From Pyrrhosoma nymphula (lineage: Eukaryota > Arthropoda > Insecta > Odonata > Coenagrionidae): 64,000 nucleotides of DNA. The notes under the pieces are model-generated. The model saw nothing but the letters and a program-made list of their open reading frames with translations, was not told the origin of the DNA and did no database searches. The stretch spans positions 179,436,386-179,500,385 of the forward strand of contig OY754327.1 of assembly GCA_963573305.1 (NCBI GenBank), in the 5' to 3' direction. Of the stretch, positions 27,560-38,340 are shown in pieces (position 1 is the stretch's first letter; each line of letters opens with the position of its first letter). The translations under genes were made by a program, and so were the position numbers.

Positions 27560-28259
27560 ATGATTTGGAACTATAAATATTACCTATTAGGGTAATATAC
27601 CGGTTAAGTTAGGTTTAAATGAAGAAAGTAAAATCCCTCCAGATTCATACAGACGCAGGCCCCGATAACCCAAACACCATTGCTTTCTTCATTACAGCAT
27701 GCGTCCTATCTCTCTTCATCTCGTTCATAAAGCCTTTTTCATAAAGTTTTCTTTCTTCCCCTTCCTCGCTTACCCAACATCCTACACTTTATCACGGCCT
27801 TCAGCGACACTTTTCCCCTCATTACCTACTCCGACCACCTTCTCTCCCTATTCCTCTTATATCCAGAAGTTCTTCATCCACCAAAACCAAGCACCTCCTT
27901 GTCCGTCTTCCTTTTCATCCATCGTACTTTCTCTACTCCCCTCCACACCAACATTTCATACGTCTGCAGCTTATTCTCGCCTTCTTCCCGCGGAGTCCAA
28001 TTTTATGCACCATGCAACGCAATACTCCATATTAAGCTCTTCGCCAACCTTTTCTTTATATTCTTACACTAGGTTCTCGTATTCAGTTCCTACTATTGTA
28101 GAAACTTTCTTTCACTAGCACACCCTCCTTTTAATGTCTTTACTACCGTGCATATTTTCCTCCTACGTACTACCGAAGTAATAAAAATGTTCCATATGCT
28201 CCGGTTTGTGCCCACCAACTTTGAGTTCCACTCTACATTTATTCATCATATGATTTAGA
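27560..28259 (-). mobile_element. Degenerate family B LINE copy
   Basis: This is a decayed minus-strand relative of the LINE copies at 22.5, 51.5 and 53.4 kb. It is recognisable by nucleotide order on the plus strand: a TACCGGTTAAG 3'-end motif near 27598, CCAACATCC plus TATCACGGCCTTCAGC near 27774-27806, TCCATCGTACTTTCTCTACTCC near 27916, and the TACTACCGAAGTAATAAAAATGTTCCA counterpart near 28168. No open reading frame survives because of many substitutions and indels. A possible 10-bp target duplication with one mismatch (ATGATTTGGA at 27560-27569, ATGATTTAGA at 28250-28259) would set the ends but is uncertain. It looks like the oldest of the four copies. Confidence 0.7.
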
Positions 28260-31200
28260 GCTCTAAGGATGGGAAAAACTAGTCACAGCGGGGAGAGACA
28301 ATGGTGCATTCACTCTGGGTACAATGATCCTCCATAATTATAGCATGAAATAGTGTTCCTAGAAGCCTATTAATGCTTACATTTTTAAAAACAAACAAAT
28401 ATGGTAAACGAAGATGGGTGGGTAGGTGGTCGTGTATCTCGGCCGATAGGTTACCCTTGACGCTGACTCAGGGCGAAGAGAAGGTGATGCTTCAGGGTCG
28501 TAAAAATAAAGGAAGCCTCGCTGTTCCGGTTCGTATCCAAAAGTGGTGGGATGGTGCATTCAAAGGGTTCATACGCGCCTCGGCACTTCACCAGACCGAT
28601 GCGAGCGGGTCGGGCGATAAATAAATCACCGTGAGGGGCTCGGGAGGCACGACGGAAGGCGTGCGTATGTGAAAAGGGGAGACAGGGAAGAAGAGAGTCC
28701 GCTGCGTAGGGAAGGCATGGAGGGAAGAGAAGCCTTTCTCCGTCTTCCGTGTAGGTACGAGGAGAGCTTCGTTTTTTCACGCCTCCTCTTCACTTCTGAG
28801 AAAGGCGCACGTACTGAAGCCATGGCTCTGAGCACCCACCCATCTTCCCAGGGAAGTACTCCCAGGGAAGGGGTTCTGGTAGCGTAAAAACCTGATTGAA
28901 GGGGATCCCTCTCTTTGCAGTTCCCATTACGCAGAAAAAAAGCATGCAACCATATTCGTCTGAATGGAGACCCGGGCTAGTAGGGATTCAAAGAACTTAA
29001 TTTCATTGCCAAGGTGGCGAAGAGCGATAACGTACATACTAGGAATCCCCACCTAATGACCAAAATGCATACGATTCCAGGAAAATTAAACCTTTACGAG
29101 TCTTTCTACGGAATTCCACACCATTTACATCAGAAAGAGAAAAAAGTATTAGATGCAATTACGTCGAGGAGATCATAAAATTGAGGCCACGGAGTTTTGT
29201 TGTTTGAATATACTTTATGGAACTATTTAATAAAAAAACTGAAATATAATACTTTAAAATCTAGGTTGCCCACCTATGGCCATTATTCAAAACCAGGAAG
29301 AAGGTAGGAAGATGCCAGAGTCTAAAACATAATTCTTATACGTTTATTTACAGTAGCATTAACTAAATAAGGGGAATAACTAAGAATGTTTATGCAATAC
29401 CTGCGTTCATTTTCCATCATCTGTGTTCGTGAATACCACCATTATCATGTCACGGTACTGAATAGAGCTTCTTCGACAGGTAACACCGATCGGAAGGTAA
29501 AATTCAGGGTGGGCAATTACGAGTTTATTTTCCTGTTCTCTTGGTTTTCATTGATTTCCCAAAGTAACAGCGCCTACAATATTTCCCAATGCCTAAGTGA
29601 GCATAGAAATGGGACGGTATTTGATTACGATTAAAACAGTCAGGTAAAATAGGGATCGACGCAAGGAAGAAATTGCAGAAAAAAGCAATCCACCATAAAT
29701 TCGAACAAATTAGACAAATTACACATTTAATCCTCAGCAATAAGTTACTGGGTGCAAGTAAGTTTCACTAAAATTTCCCTACACCAAAGCTGAGTACCAC
29801 GTTTATATTTCTACAAAGTCTATGCTACCACGAGGCAGTTCTTAATCACTTCCGACTATAGTAATTTAAATAAAAACAATATTTTTAAAGGAAAATATCG
29901 CAATACTGGTATGAAAACACAGTCGAACAATCTTGCTAATTTAACGAGAATTACTAACCCAAAACTGGCAAAGGTTATGAGTAACTTATACACACGTGCA
30001 TATAATGTGTACAACGTATTCCCACCTTTATTTGTGGCGTGAGAGGCCTTAAATACCATCTTCGAAAAGGTTTCGCGCGTAAAATAAACGTTCAGTGCGA
30101 AGCTCTTCGACGTTACCTCGGCTACAAGTTGCACCGCACATTAGAGGCTACAACTTCATCCGGCTAGAGTTTCCCCGACCGCCCGAATAAAAACCTTAAC
30201 GCCACAGTTGATGGAAGAGCGGAGAGAATAGGAACTAGGTATTGTTTGCACGAAACAATGCTAATAATATAGCCGAGCGAGGGTTGCAGGGGAGACACGC
30301 GAAAATCAAGCGGAATTTATGTTTGCGATCGCTCGAGGGTGGGCCGGTGCAAGCAGTGGAGGGGGTAAAGGGACAGAGAGAGGTTTGGAATGGATTATAT
30401 TGAGGTGGGGGACGGTAAAGGGGGAGGGGCGGTTTAGAGATGGAGAGAGAGGAGGGTGGAGTCGGGTGTGGCTATCAGGCTTCCTTCCGTCTTCGCGTTA
30501 CCCCCTCCGGGGACACAGCAGGAGAAGAGGCGGTGACCCACGAGCCGGGAGGGAATTCCCCGACACCCGAGGTCAATCGACCCGCTAAAAGGGAAGGGAA
30601 ATTGATAAATCATTCATTAACCCTTTCGCTTACCGGCCGGACCAAGCCGGCAGCGCGTAAGCACAACCGACGGCCTCCCCTCCAATCCCTATCCTATCCC
30701 CCTCCCTTTGATCACCACATTGCCTCCCTCATCCCTCCCCCGGCGATTTTTCAGCTCTCCTATCTCCCAAGAGTGAAATATATACCTTCCATCCCCCTCG
30801 ATATTGCCTCTTCTGTTCAGCCGCGCAAACATAACACAACCGTAGATATGCACCCAAGAACGATGACTTCAAGCGCACAGAAATATGTACGCGCCGCTCC
30901 CGGCTAAAACCATCTTCTCCACCTCGCACCTATGAATCCACCCACATCGCCTTTCTCCCCCTTTTACGATCCACAGCCAGCGGGCGATAGGTTCAGCCAT
31001 CGTTCTCGGCCCCACCACCATCCTCTTTCGCTCTCACCTCAGCCCTTGTGAATGATACCCCTCCCTTTCTTACACTTTCTCTGCCACCTTCCCACCCGCT
31101 TGTTCTCACTCGTTCTCCAATATTTAAACATAATAAAGCGTAAAAGGGTTCTTACAGATTTTTTCCTATTTCTCTAAAATTCCCTTGGCTTTAGTTCCTT

Positions 31201-32055
31201 CGCTTCCTTTCTTACACTACCGCCAAAAATACTTACCAACGTATTTATTTAGATCAGTATTTTATTTAGCTGGCCTCTGCTAAAGGATTTTTTCATGTCT
31301 TACCTTCATTCACACAGGTCATATTTTCCACTTCTGTAGATGTTTACCGTCAATGATTATCAAGTAGTTAAGCGTAGGAATGAAAATTGTTCACAAATTT
31401 GGGTAAAAAGAGTCCCGATTCAAGAAAGGCGCTTATTTCACTCGTAGCCAACTTTGTCAACAACGAGCAATCCTATTTAATTATTGACGTCGAAAGTTTA
31501 GCATAAGGGGTCCGGAAAAATTAAGTAGTAGAAATCCATTCGTGGCGTATTACTTGTCATATACAATATAGTAAAAGAAATATCATGTAAAAAAATAATA
31601 ACATCGACTACCCTCGTGGCAATTATGCTACTCCTAAATGTTTACCCCGCGATTTCTCATTTCTTAGCCAACAAAGTAAAAGTCGTCCAGCGTTTCCATA
31701 CAATGCGCTACAGAACACCACCATATAAATGAATCAACCAAGTCTGCTCTGGAACTGTAAGGGAAAGGAATTTGTTTACAAACTCTGCATTTACACCAAT
31801 CAGCTAGGTAAGTTCTTCACTCTACCGAAGCTTTTGAAGTACACTCTTGAGTTGAACATTGAGTCAGTGAAAAAAGAGTGAATCACAAGAAGCGACTTTT
31901 AAAAAGAAACTATGGATTTCTGAATGAAAATCTGAAAAAAATGAAATATTTCCAAATCTGGCTTTAGGCCGTAAGTCTCAATCTTGTATCCATCTATTTC
32001 GTTCCCATCGCATTCTAGTATACAATCTGCCCTTCGTCCTGCGTTTAGCATCCTC
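28260..32055. other. No gene seen
   Basis: Mixed sequence with GA-rich patches at about 28620-28760 and 30310-30470 and CT-rich DNA at about 30670-31110. None of the 60-155-codon frames resembles a known family. Confidence 0.5.
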
Positions 32056-32092
32056 AATTGTTTCAAACCTTTACTTATTTACTTCCTCGTCA

Positions 32093-32666
32093 CTACAGTC
32101 CGGTATGGGCTTTGGCCTCCCTCAAGACGCCTGTCCATTCTCTTCTGTTCTGCACTTTCTCCCACCATCTTACGATCCTCATAGCCTTTACGTCTTCTTC
32201 CAAATCCTGCATCCATCTTTTCCTCGGTCTTCCTATTTTTCTCTTTCCATCCATATTTCCATGTAGCAGCTTCTTATGCATCCTTTCTTCACTCATTCTT
32301 TCTACATGACCTAGCCAAGCTAACCGTTGGGTCTTCACAAATCTCACTATGTTGTAAGCCTCTGATAATATTTTCTATTTCCCTATTTGTTCTTATCCTC
32401 CATGTTACCCCATCTGTCACGGGGCCATATATCCTTCGCAAAACCTTACGTTCAAATATCCGCAGAGCTTGCTCATTTCCAGCAGAGATGGTCCACGTTT
32501 CTGCTCCGTATGTCACGACCGGTCTGATAAGTGTCTTATAGATCTTGACTTTCATCTCCTTAGATAGAAGAGTTGACTTCAGAAGCTTTATATTAGCAAA
32601 GTAAGCCCTATTTCCAGCCATTATCCTCTTGTTGATCTCTTCTGTCATTGAGTTCTTACAGTTTAA
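32093..32666 (-). pseudogene. LINE-A reverse transcriptase C-terminal part
   Basis: This is the downstream half of the reverse transcriptase, 3' of the piggyBac-like insertion. The first frame (to 32289) carries the NCKNSMTEEINKRI segment, a conserved helix, YGAETWTI and the LRRIYGPV motif. A shift of frame near 32340 leads into the C-terminal tail, which has WLGHVERM, the basic GRPRKRW motif and the final stop at 32093. These motifs follow the polymerase domain in RTE-type LINEs and are thought to help bind the RNA. The stop lies only about 20 bases before the 3' tail, consistent with the short 3' UTR of this group. Confidence 0.8.
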
Positions 32667-32680
32667 CACTAGAATGCCGA

Positions 32681-32701
32681 AGGGTGTCATTTTGACACCC
32701 T
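32681..32701. repeat. Subterminal palindrome, left
   Basis: Perfect 9-bp inverted arms AGGGTGTCA and TGACACCCT separated by TTT, one base inside the left terminal repeat. Probably a transposase-binding site by analogy with the internal repeats of piggyBac. Confidence 0.75.
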
Positions 32702-32859
32702 ACACGTACATTTTTTGCGGAGCGGGCCTTTAAAGATTGTTGTAGAAAAAAATCTTTCGTGGCTTTTATTCATTTTTAGTGCTTAACAATACGACAGTGT
32801 TAATGGATTACCCCCTCCCTTTTTTCGTCTAAAAAATCCGAATTTACCTTGAATGCCGG

Positions 32860-32879
32860 AGGGTGTCATTTTGACACCC
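32860..32879. repeat. Internal copy of the subterminal palindrome
   Basis: A second copy in the same orientation as the left one, again preceded by AATGCCGG (from 32852). It therefore repeats part of the terminal region about 180 bp further inside the element. Confidence 0.7.
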
Positions 32880-33610
32880 GGTATATTTTATCATTTCTTC
32901 TTTCGGTTTAGGTGTATGCGGTTTGATAATTACTAGTCAAATTAGTATTTTACAATAGTACATTACCTTCATGAATGTTTATGTTTTACATAATTTAAAT
33001 AAATATAGGCTGTTTGCAGTTTTTTCGAAAATTTAGTAGCTCTTGAGGAAAGTATTCTCCGCTTTATTTTGCGAATGAATCGCCTTGAAACCAGCCAATT
33101 TTTACCGCGGCGACACGTGTTTTTTGACAAAGAAATTTGTTTTCTTTTAAACAATTATGTATTTTAACAGTCGTAATTGATTTTATCGTTTGCAAATTTG
33201 CATTTTTGAAAAAAAACTTCCACATTCTAAGACGAAAACCTGTTGCAAAAATTATTAATACTTCTAAAAAGAATAAAACAAGATTTTCTTATCTCATTAA
33301 TATAAGGTGTTTTATGCACATATAATGTAACTATTTTTATGTAAACAATAAATGTTCATAAAAAGTATTCAATGATTACTTATTTATCAATTACGTGCGT
33401 CCTACAACGTTTCAGCGTAATCCTCGATGGAAGACGCAGTACAAGAGAGTAGACCTTTTGTATAAAATGTTTTTCTTAAATGATAATCTTAAAAAAAAAA
33501 AATTTTTTTTGAAAATATAAAGGAAACAAAAACAAACATTGCAATGAAGTTTACAAATAAGCGACTACAAAAAAAATAATCTGCAACGTAACGCGGTCAT
33601 AATGAATATG

Positions 33611-33629
33611 TGAGTCAAAATGACACCCT
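33611..33629. repeat. Subterminal palindrome, right (inverted)
   Basis: Read on the minus strand, AGGGTGTCATTTTGACTCA, 29 bp inside the right terminal repeat and again preceded by AATGCCGGG. The second arm carries one substitution and is cut short compared with the left copy. Confidence 0.7.
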
Positions 33630-33675
33630 CCCGGCATTATAGGGGGATACAAAGTACCCGACATTCTAGTGTTAA

Positions 33676-34922
33676 ATTAGTATCGAGGTAACTGAAATAT
33701 TTTACATTTTCAAAGTTGTACTGCCCAAATGTAACGTTTTGAATCGATCTTCTGTCTTCCATGGCCGATATTTTCATGTATTTCGTTTTTCTCTCATTGA
33801 TTCTAAGCCCTATATTCTTACTCTTTTGTTCTGAAATTTTTAATATATCTTTCAGAGAATCCATACTCCGTGCCACTAGAATTATGTCGTCGGCATAGGC
33901 ATAGGCCTGAGAAGATTTATGCACAATTGTTCCCTCTAACCTCACTTCTTTCAAGGCTTCATGTAGACACAGATTAAATAGTACCTACTGTAAATAGAGA
34001 ATCTCCTTGTCTCACTCCAGTTGTTACCTCAAAGGCTTCACTAGTCTTGCCCCCAATATAAGCCTTAGCTTGAGATCCTTTAATAGTCATATTTAACAAC
34101 TTGATTAGTTTTTTTGGAATTCCAAATCCCTCCAATGCATTCAGCATTTTTCTTCTATCGACACTATCAAAAGCTTGCTGGAAATCAATGAAAAGCATAT
34201 GTAGGTCAATGTTGTACTCATAACATTTCTCCATGTTTTGTCTCATTACAAAGATTTGGTCGGTTGTTTCTCTTCCAGGCCTGAAGCCACATTGGTATTC
34301 ACCAAGGATTTTTTCAGCATACGTGTTAAGTCTCCTCTACAGTATACAAGAGAATATCTTATTAGTGACATTTAGTAATGTGATTCCCCTATAGTTGCTG
34401 CATTGCAATTCATCTCCCTTCTTGAAGATAGGGCAAATAAAACCAATCTTCCATTCCTCAGGCATCTCTTCTTTCTCCCAGATTGCACATATCAGTCTAG
34501 GTTCTTTATTAAATCTTTTCCTCCATACTTGATTAGCTCCGGTACAATTTGATCTTCCCCTGGAGCTCTCCCATTCCGCTGCCGTTTTACCGACTCCTCC
34601 ACCACCTCACCACCACCCTCATGTCCAACATTCCTCCATCCTCCTCATCTATCAGCATTACCTCCTCATCATATTCAGCAATTCCTTAAAGTACTCGGCC
34701 CACCTTCCCAGTACTTCTTCCTCTGTTCCAACCGACCTCCCATTCTTATCCTTACATGCGTTTGTTCTTGGTTGAAATTTGGTTGTCATCCGTTTGATTG
34801 CCTGGTTTAACTTTCTACTTTCTTTTTGTGTGTTCAGTTCCTTAATCTTTTCCATATACCCCTTAAGAATTGTTTATTCTTTTTTCGTAGTATTCTATTT
34901 GCTTGTCTTCTGCTTTCTTTAT
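33676..34922 (-). pseudogene. LINE-A reverse transcriptase catalytic part
   Basis: Minus-strand frames in three phases together cover the fingers and palm of a LINE reverse transcriptase. In order they show CKDKNGRSVGTEEEVLGRW (about 34740), the IVPELIKYGG and EEMPEEW segments (about 34440-34560), SNYRGITLLN (about 34385), QCGFRPGRETTDQIF (about 34250-34290), motif A FIDFQQAFDSVDR (about 34165), motif B GVRQGDSL (about 34000), and motif C YADD (about 33890) with the catalytic aspartates. The enzyme would copy LINE RNA at a nicked target. Frameshifts near 34500, 34300 and 33960 break it. The last segment ends at the TTAA where the piggyBac-like element inserted. Confidence 0.8.
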
Positions 34923-35214
34923 ATATTTCGACATTTTGTCTAGTCTCTTTCTAGATAGTGTTCTTTCGATCTATATTCTTCCCTTCTATAGCTTTTCTGC
35001 ACTCATTATCAAACCATTCTTCATTCCTTGCTCTTTTTCTTTCTCCTATAGTCTCCTTTGCAGCCTCTTCAATAGCCTTCTTTATACTAAGCCATTTTCT
35101 CTCTACTGAGTCAGTTACACTCAGGTTCTCTGCTCCTTCTTCCAGTTTCTTTTTCCCAGGGTTTCCTGGTATTGGGCTACAGCTGCTGGTTGCCTGAACT
35201 TTTCCACACTCCAC
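34923..35214 (-). pseudogene. LINE-A linker between endonuclease and RT
   Basis: The minus-strand frame contains KKLEEGAENLSVTDSVERKW, a basic helix and the EEWFDNECRKAI motif that sits between the endonuclease and reverse transcriptase in RTE-type proteins. It is in a different phase from the endonuclease frame upstream, so a frameshift lies near 35165. The open part closes at about 34951 and the homology continues in another phase. Confidence 0.7.
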
Positions 35215-36236
35215 TGTATTCTCTTGGGTCCTTTAATACTTCCCACATTCGCAATTCTTTCCCTGAGCTTGGCCTTTACCAAATAATGGTCTGAATCACA
35301 GTTCGGGCCTCTTGCAGACCTTATGTCAATGACTGAAGATGCATGTCTTCTGGAAACCAGAACGTGATCAATTTGGTTGACCACTCCTGTACCTGCCATT
35401 TTCCAGGTTCCCTTATGTATATCTTTGTGTGCAAAACAGGTACTTATGATTATTAGCCCTTTAGCTTCTGCCAGCTGGCTTAGCATCTTTCCATTTTCAT
35501 TTGTTTTTGTATGTAAAGAGTGTTTTCCAGCTATATGCTGCATGAAGTCCTCTCTACCTATTTTTGCATTGAAATCTCCTAGGAGAATCAACACATCATA
35601 TTTAGGTATCTTGCTGCATTATCTATCCAGTCGGTCATAGAAAGCATTCTTCTCATCATCATTAGCATCTTCTGTGGGTGCATAAGCTGAGATGATAGAT
35701 AAGTTTCTAAAACGTCCTTTGAGCCTTATCTTACACATTCTAGCCCCCAAAGGTTCAAACCCTAAGCAGCTTTGCTTCATTTTGGTATTAAGGATAAACC
35801 CTGTTCCACATTGTCCAGTTCTCAGTTTAGGCCCGCTATAGAACATTGAGTAGTCCTTTTTATCCACTCTTCCATTTCCGTTCCATCTTACTTCTTGTAA
35901 TGCCACTACATCCATCCCATATCTCAGTACTTCCTCAGCAATCTCTACCATTTTTTCAGCTTTCAGCATAGTCCTTACGTTACATGTAGCTTGGGTCAGT
36001 GTTGCATTCCGTTTTCGAGTTACTGATCGTTTGCTAAGCTCATCATCTGTTAATCCGTCCGTATTCCGAGGCTTCTTTATGGGTTTCGTAACAGCACATT
36101 TTTTACGGTGTGGGGTTGTTAGCCCCATGCCCAACCCCCAACCTGGAGGACCAGGGTACCTCTTTTTGTCTGGCCTATCCCCCTTGACCTGTCCGGCTTG
36201 GGTGGCCCTACCAGGAGCTTTAGCTCCCGCCGGCAT
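35121..36236 (-). pseudogene. LINE-A AP-like endonuclease domain
   Basis: Minus-strand frame coding for an N-terminal leader and an endonuclease/exonuclease/phosphatase-fold domain, which in LINEs nicks the target DNA to prime reverse transcription. Visible motifs include TCNVRTM with the metal-site asparagine, the catalytic glutamate in ALQEVRWNG, ISAYAPTED, LLGDFNAKIG with the catalytic Asp and Asn, and SDHYLV with the C-terminal Asp-His pair. Host proteins annotated as craniofacial development protein 2-like share this domain and are usually copies of such elements. A single in-frame TAA at 35619-35621, between LDR and the following Cys-Ser, splits the domain into two pieces of the same phase. 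Apart from this stop the catalytic residues are intact. Confidence 0.85.
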
Positions 36237-36299
36237 AGCTCTCAGGTTCGCTTAGGCACGCAAGCCCCCTCATCACGACAAGATAGAGATACCAGCGAG
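36236..36299 (-). other. LINE-A 5' untranslated region
   Basis: A GC-rich stretch between the 5' end of the element and the first in-frame ATG. It contains GGGGGCTTGCGTGCC and GAGAGCTATGCCGGCGGGAG on the minus strand, which is typical 5' leader sequence in this LINE group and supports a copy that is not truncated at its 5' end. Any promoter within it cannot be defined from sequence alone. Confidence 0.55.
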
Positions 36300-37489
36300 A
36301 ATTATTTGAAACCCACCTCTTATCAATTCCCTGACCTTTTTGACCATAGAGGCCAAGCTATAATTGCGCATAATTATACATCTTAGGTTTTCAGCTTGAC
36401 ATTACATAAACACGCTTTCAAGGTATGTTACACTCAATGTCCCTCATAATCAACGGTATTCTACCGAGTAATTGATAGGTCCATGGGCAGTCCATGATAT
36501 ACCCAATCACAGGGAGTTTTCTTTGACGTTTTTCTAAAAAACTATCTATTTTCCAATATTTAATCCCTTTTCAAAACTTCGAATGCTTTGCCTCCTTTCA
36601 TACCATCCAAAATTCCTATTCTCCTCCTTCTCCTCCAACATTTATTCTATGTACTCCCTCTATTATCCACTTCGGCATGTCCTTATTTATCAATACACCC
36701 TCCAACCCCTTTTTCTGCCTTGGAGAGACATTATGGAAAAAAATCCGCGATCTGCGATCAATACCTCCGATGTAAATAGTTCGGTTGTTTGATACTTTAT
36801 CAGGAGTATCAAGCAAGGGTACTAAATCGTAATAGAAATATTGATCCGGATATAAATTGGTAAAACATCGCGCTTATGATCAAGCACGCCTAGATATAAT
36901 ATGTAATCAAGTGCCAAAAGTAAGGCATTATCATATCTGATCGAAAAAGACCATAATTTAATGCTGCTCGAACGGACTGTAAAGCTATTACCCGCTGTTA
37001 TTACTCGAAAGATACCGATAGCCAACAACGGAATTGCTCTGTTTAATTAGTGCAGTTCAGTGCATATTGATAACGATGATTACATGCACAGCTAATTTGC
37101 AGATACAGTTCTAAAATAATGACACGTTACATGAATGTTTCTCCGAAATTTCATTGGAAAATTAGTTCCTTAGTCTAACTAAAACCCTAAAGAGGCCTAT
37201 TCACTTCAAATGACGTCACCTGTGTATCAACAAAAAAAACGGCCGTCACAAACGATTTACATATTTCATGAATATTGAAATGGGGATAATTCCCGAGTAA
37301 AAGGTTTATTATTATGTACCAAATAACCCCAAAGCTCGTCTTTCATCCTTCGTTCCTCGGTGCTTCTCCAAGTAACCATCTCCCTCAATCTGCCAGCGTT
37401 CCTCTCTTCAGCGAAGCAGTTTTAAGATGAAGCAGATGTGGGAAACAGGTGTAGTAGAGACCACGCTTCCTCCTGACATTCACTCTGAA

Positions 37490-38340
37490 CCGAAGAGCCA
37501 ACCAACCCACCCCGCCCCCCTCCGCGCCCAAAAGCCGATCCCTCATCGCCCCCTGCGGCCACTACTGCACGTACGAAACAGCGACCATACTCCCCTCCTC
37601 ACCCAACACCTCCCTCTACCCCCGTTCTCCGAACCGCCCGCCCCCGGCTGCACATCTCAAACCAACCCCAGCCCCCTGCCGCTCGCCGATTCTAGAGAAA
37701 AGCCGTCCGACCTCTCTCCCCAGTCGCCCCCTCTATCCCCTCCCGCCAATCCGCGCACGACCTCCCTCCGGCCGCAGAAGAACGGCGATAACCGAACCGA
37801 AGGTCGCCCTCAGCTGTTGACCCGTTGCCATCGAGACGATGGGAAAGGAACGCGAGCGAGGCGGCTCTGTGACGGTGGGAGGTGAGGAGGGGTGGGGGGG
37901 AGGGATGGGGGGGGGAGGATGGGGTGGTGCGGGGGTAAGGGCGCGGGGGTGCGGGTTCGCGTCCCTCGCGGTGGAGGGGGGGATGCAAGAGCCGGGCCGC
38001 GGGGGGCGGGGGCTGGGTGGGTGGGTGTCGAGGTGGATGTGGAGAGAGAGGGGTGGGGATATAGGAAAGCGCGGCGTGGCCAACCTTCCGCTCCCCCGCC
38101 TCCCGATCCCCCCCCCCTTGGCGCAACACAGGACTCGGTAGCGAGAGGACTAAATGGCGCCGTGGCTCGCAGCGAGCGTGTGAGGGAGCGGATGGGATGG
38201 GTTGGAGGATGTGAGAGAATGGAGCGAGCGATTAAAAAGTCTCATGGATCAAGGGCGGGCGGAATTACAGTGCATGGTTCCCTCCATTAGTAACGGAGGC
38301 TCCCATGGGCTGGCGCTGAGGGTGGGAGGCAAAGGTAGGG
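37490..38340. repeat. GC-rich island, CT side then G-run side
   Basis: The first half (37490-37790) is C-rich on the plus strand. The second half (37840-38060) has long G runs, including nine consecutive G near 37908 and many GGGG tracts, and is rich in CpG. The strand asymmetry inverts near 37800-37840. It could be a CpG-rich promoter region, but no exon, TATA element or initiator was supported next to it. Overlapping frames in both strands are spurious. Confidence 0.5.

Larger units (their letters stand above)
32667..33671. mobile_element. piggyBac-like non-autonomous transposon inside LINE-A
   Basis: Bounded by TTAA on both sides (32663-32666 and 33672-33675), the fixed target of the piggyBac superfamily. 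The terminal inverted repeats are 13 bp: CACTAGAATGCCG at 32667-32679 and, on the minus strand, CACTAGAATGTCG at 33659-33671. Inside each end is a subterminal motif with AGGGTGTCA and TGACACCCT arms, placed 1 bp from the left TIR and 29 bp from the right TIR. The Trichoplusia ni piggyBac element has a comparable arrangement: 13-bp TIRs and a 19-bp internal repeat at about 3 bp and 31 bp. The 1-kb interior holds only short frames with no transposase motif, so movement required a transposase from elsewhere. It interrupts the reverse-transcriptase frame exactly at a TTAA. Confidence 0.85.
32070..36299 (-). mobile_element. Near full-length RTE-like LINE (family A), interrupted
   Basis: A non-LTR retrotransposon on the minus strand. 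Without the inserted piggyBac-like element it is about 3.2 kb, the usual size for the RTE group. It encodes, in order, an N-terminal Gly/Pro-rich leader, an AP-type endonuclease (EEP fold), a linker, a reverse transcriptase and a C-terminal tail. Its 3' UTR is very short, ending in an AAGTAAATAAGTAAA-type tail at about 32070-32085. An imperfect 14-bp direct repeat flanks it: AATTGTTTCAAACC at 32056-32069 and AATTATTTGAAACC at 36300-36313, 12 of 14 identical. I read this as an aged target duplication. Several frameshifts and at least one in-frame stop make the copy inactive. Confidence 0.85.

Noticed and set aside
28373..28624. Possible tRNA-like unit with GGTTCGTATCC
   Set aside because: The candidate A box is about 100 bp upstream and weak, and no SINE body is recognisable.
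29264..29520. TTGCCCACC and GGTGGGCAA as transposon ends
   Set aside because: The orientation is everted relative to a hAT element and the match is only 9 bp.
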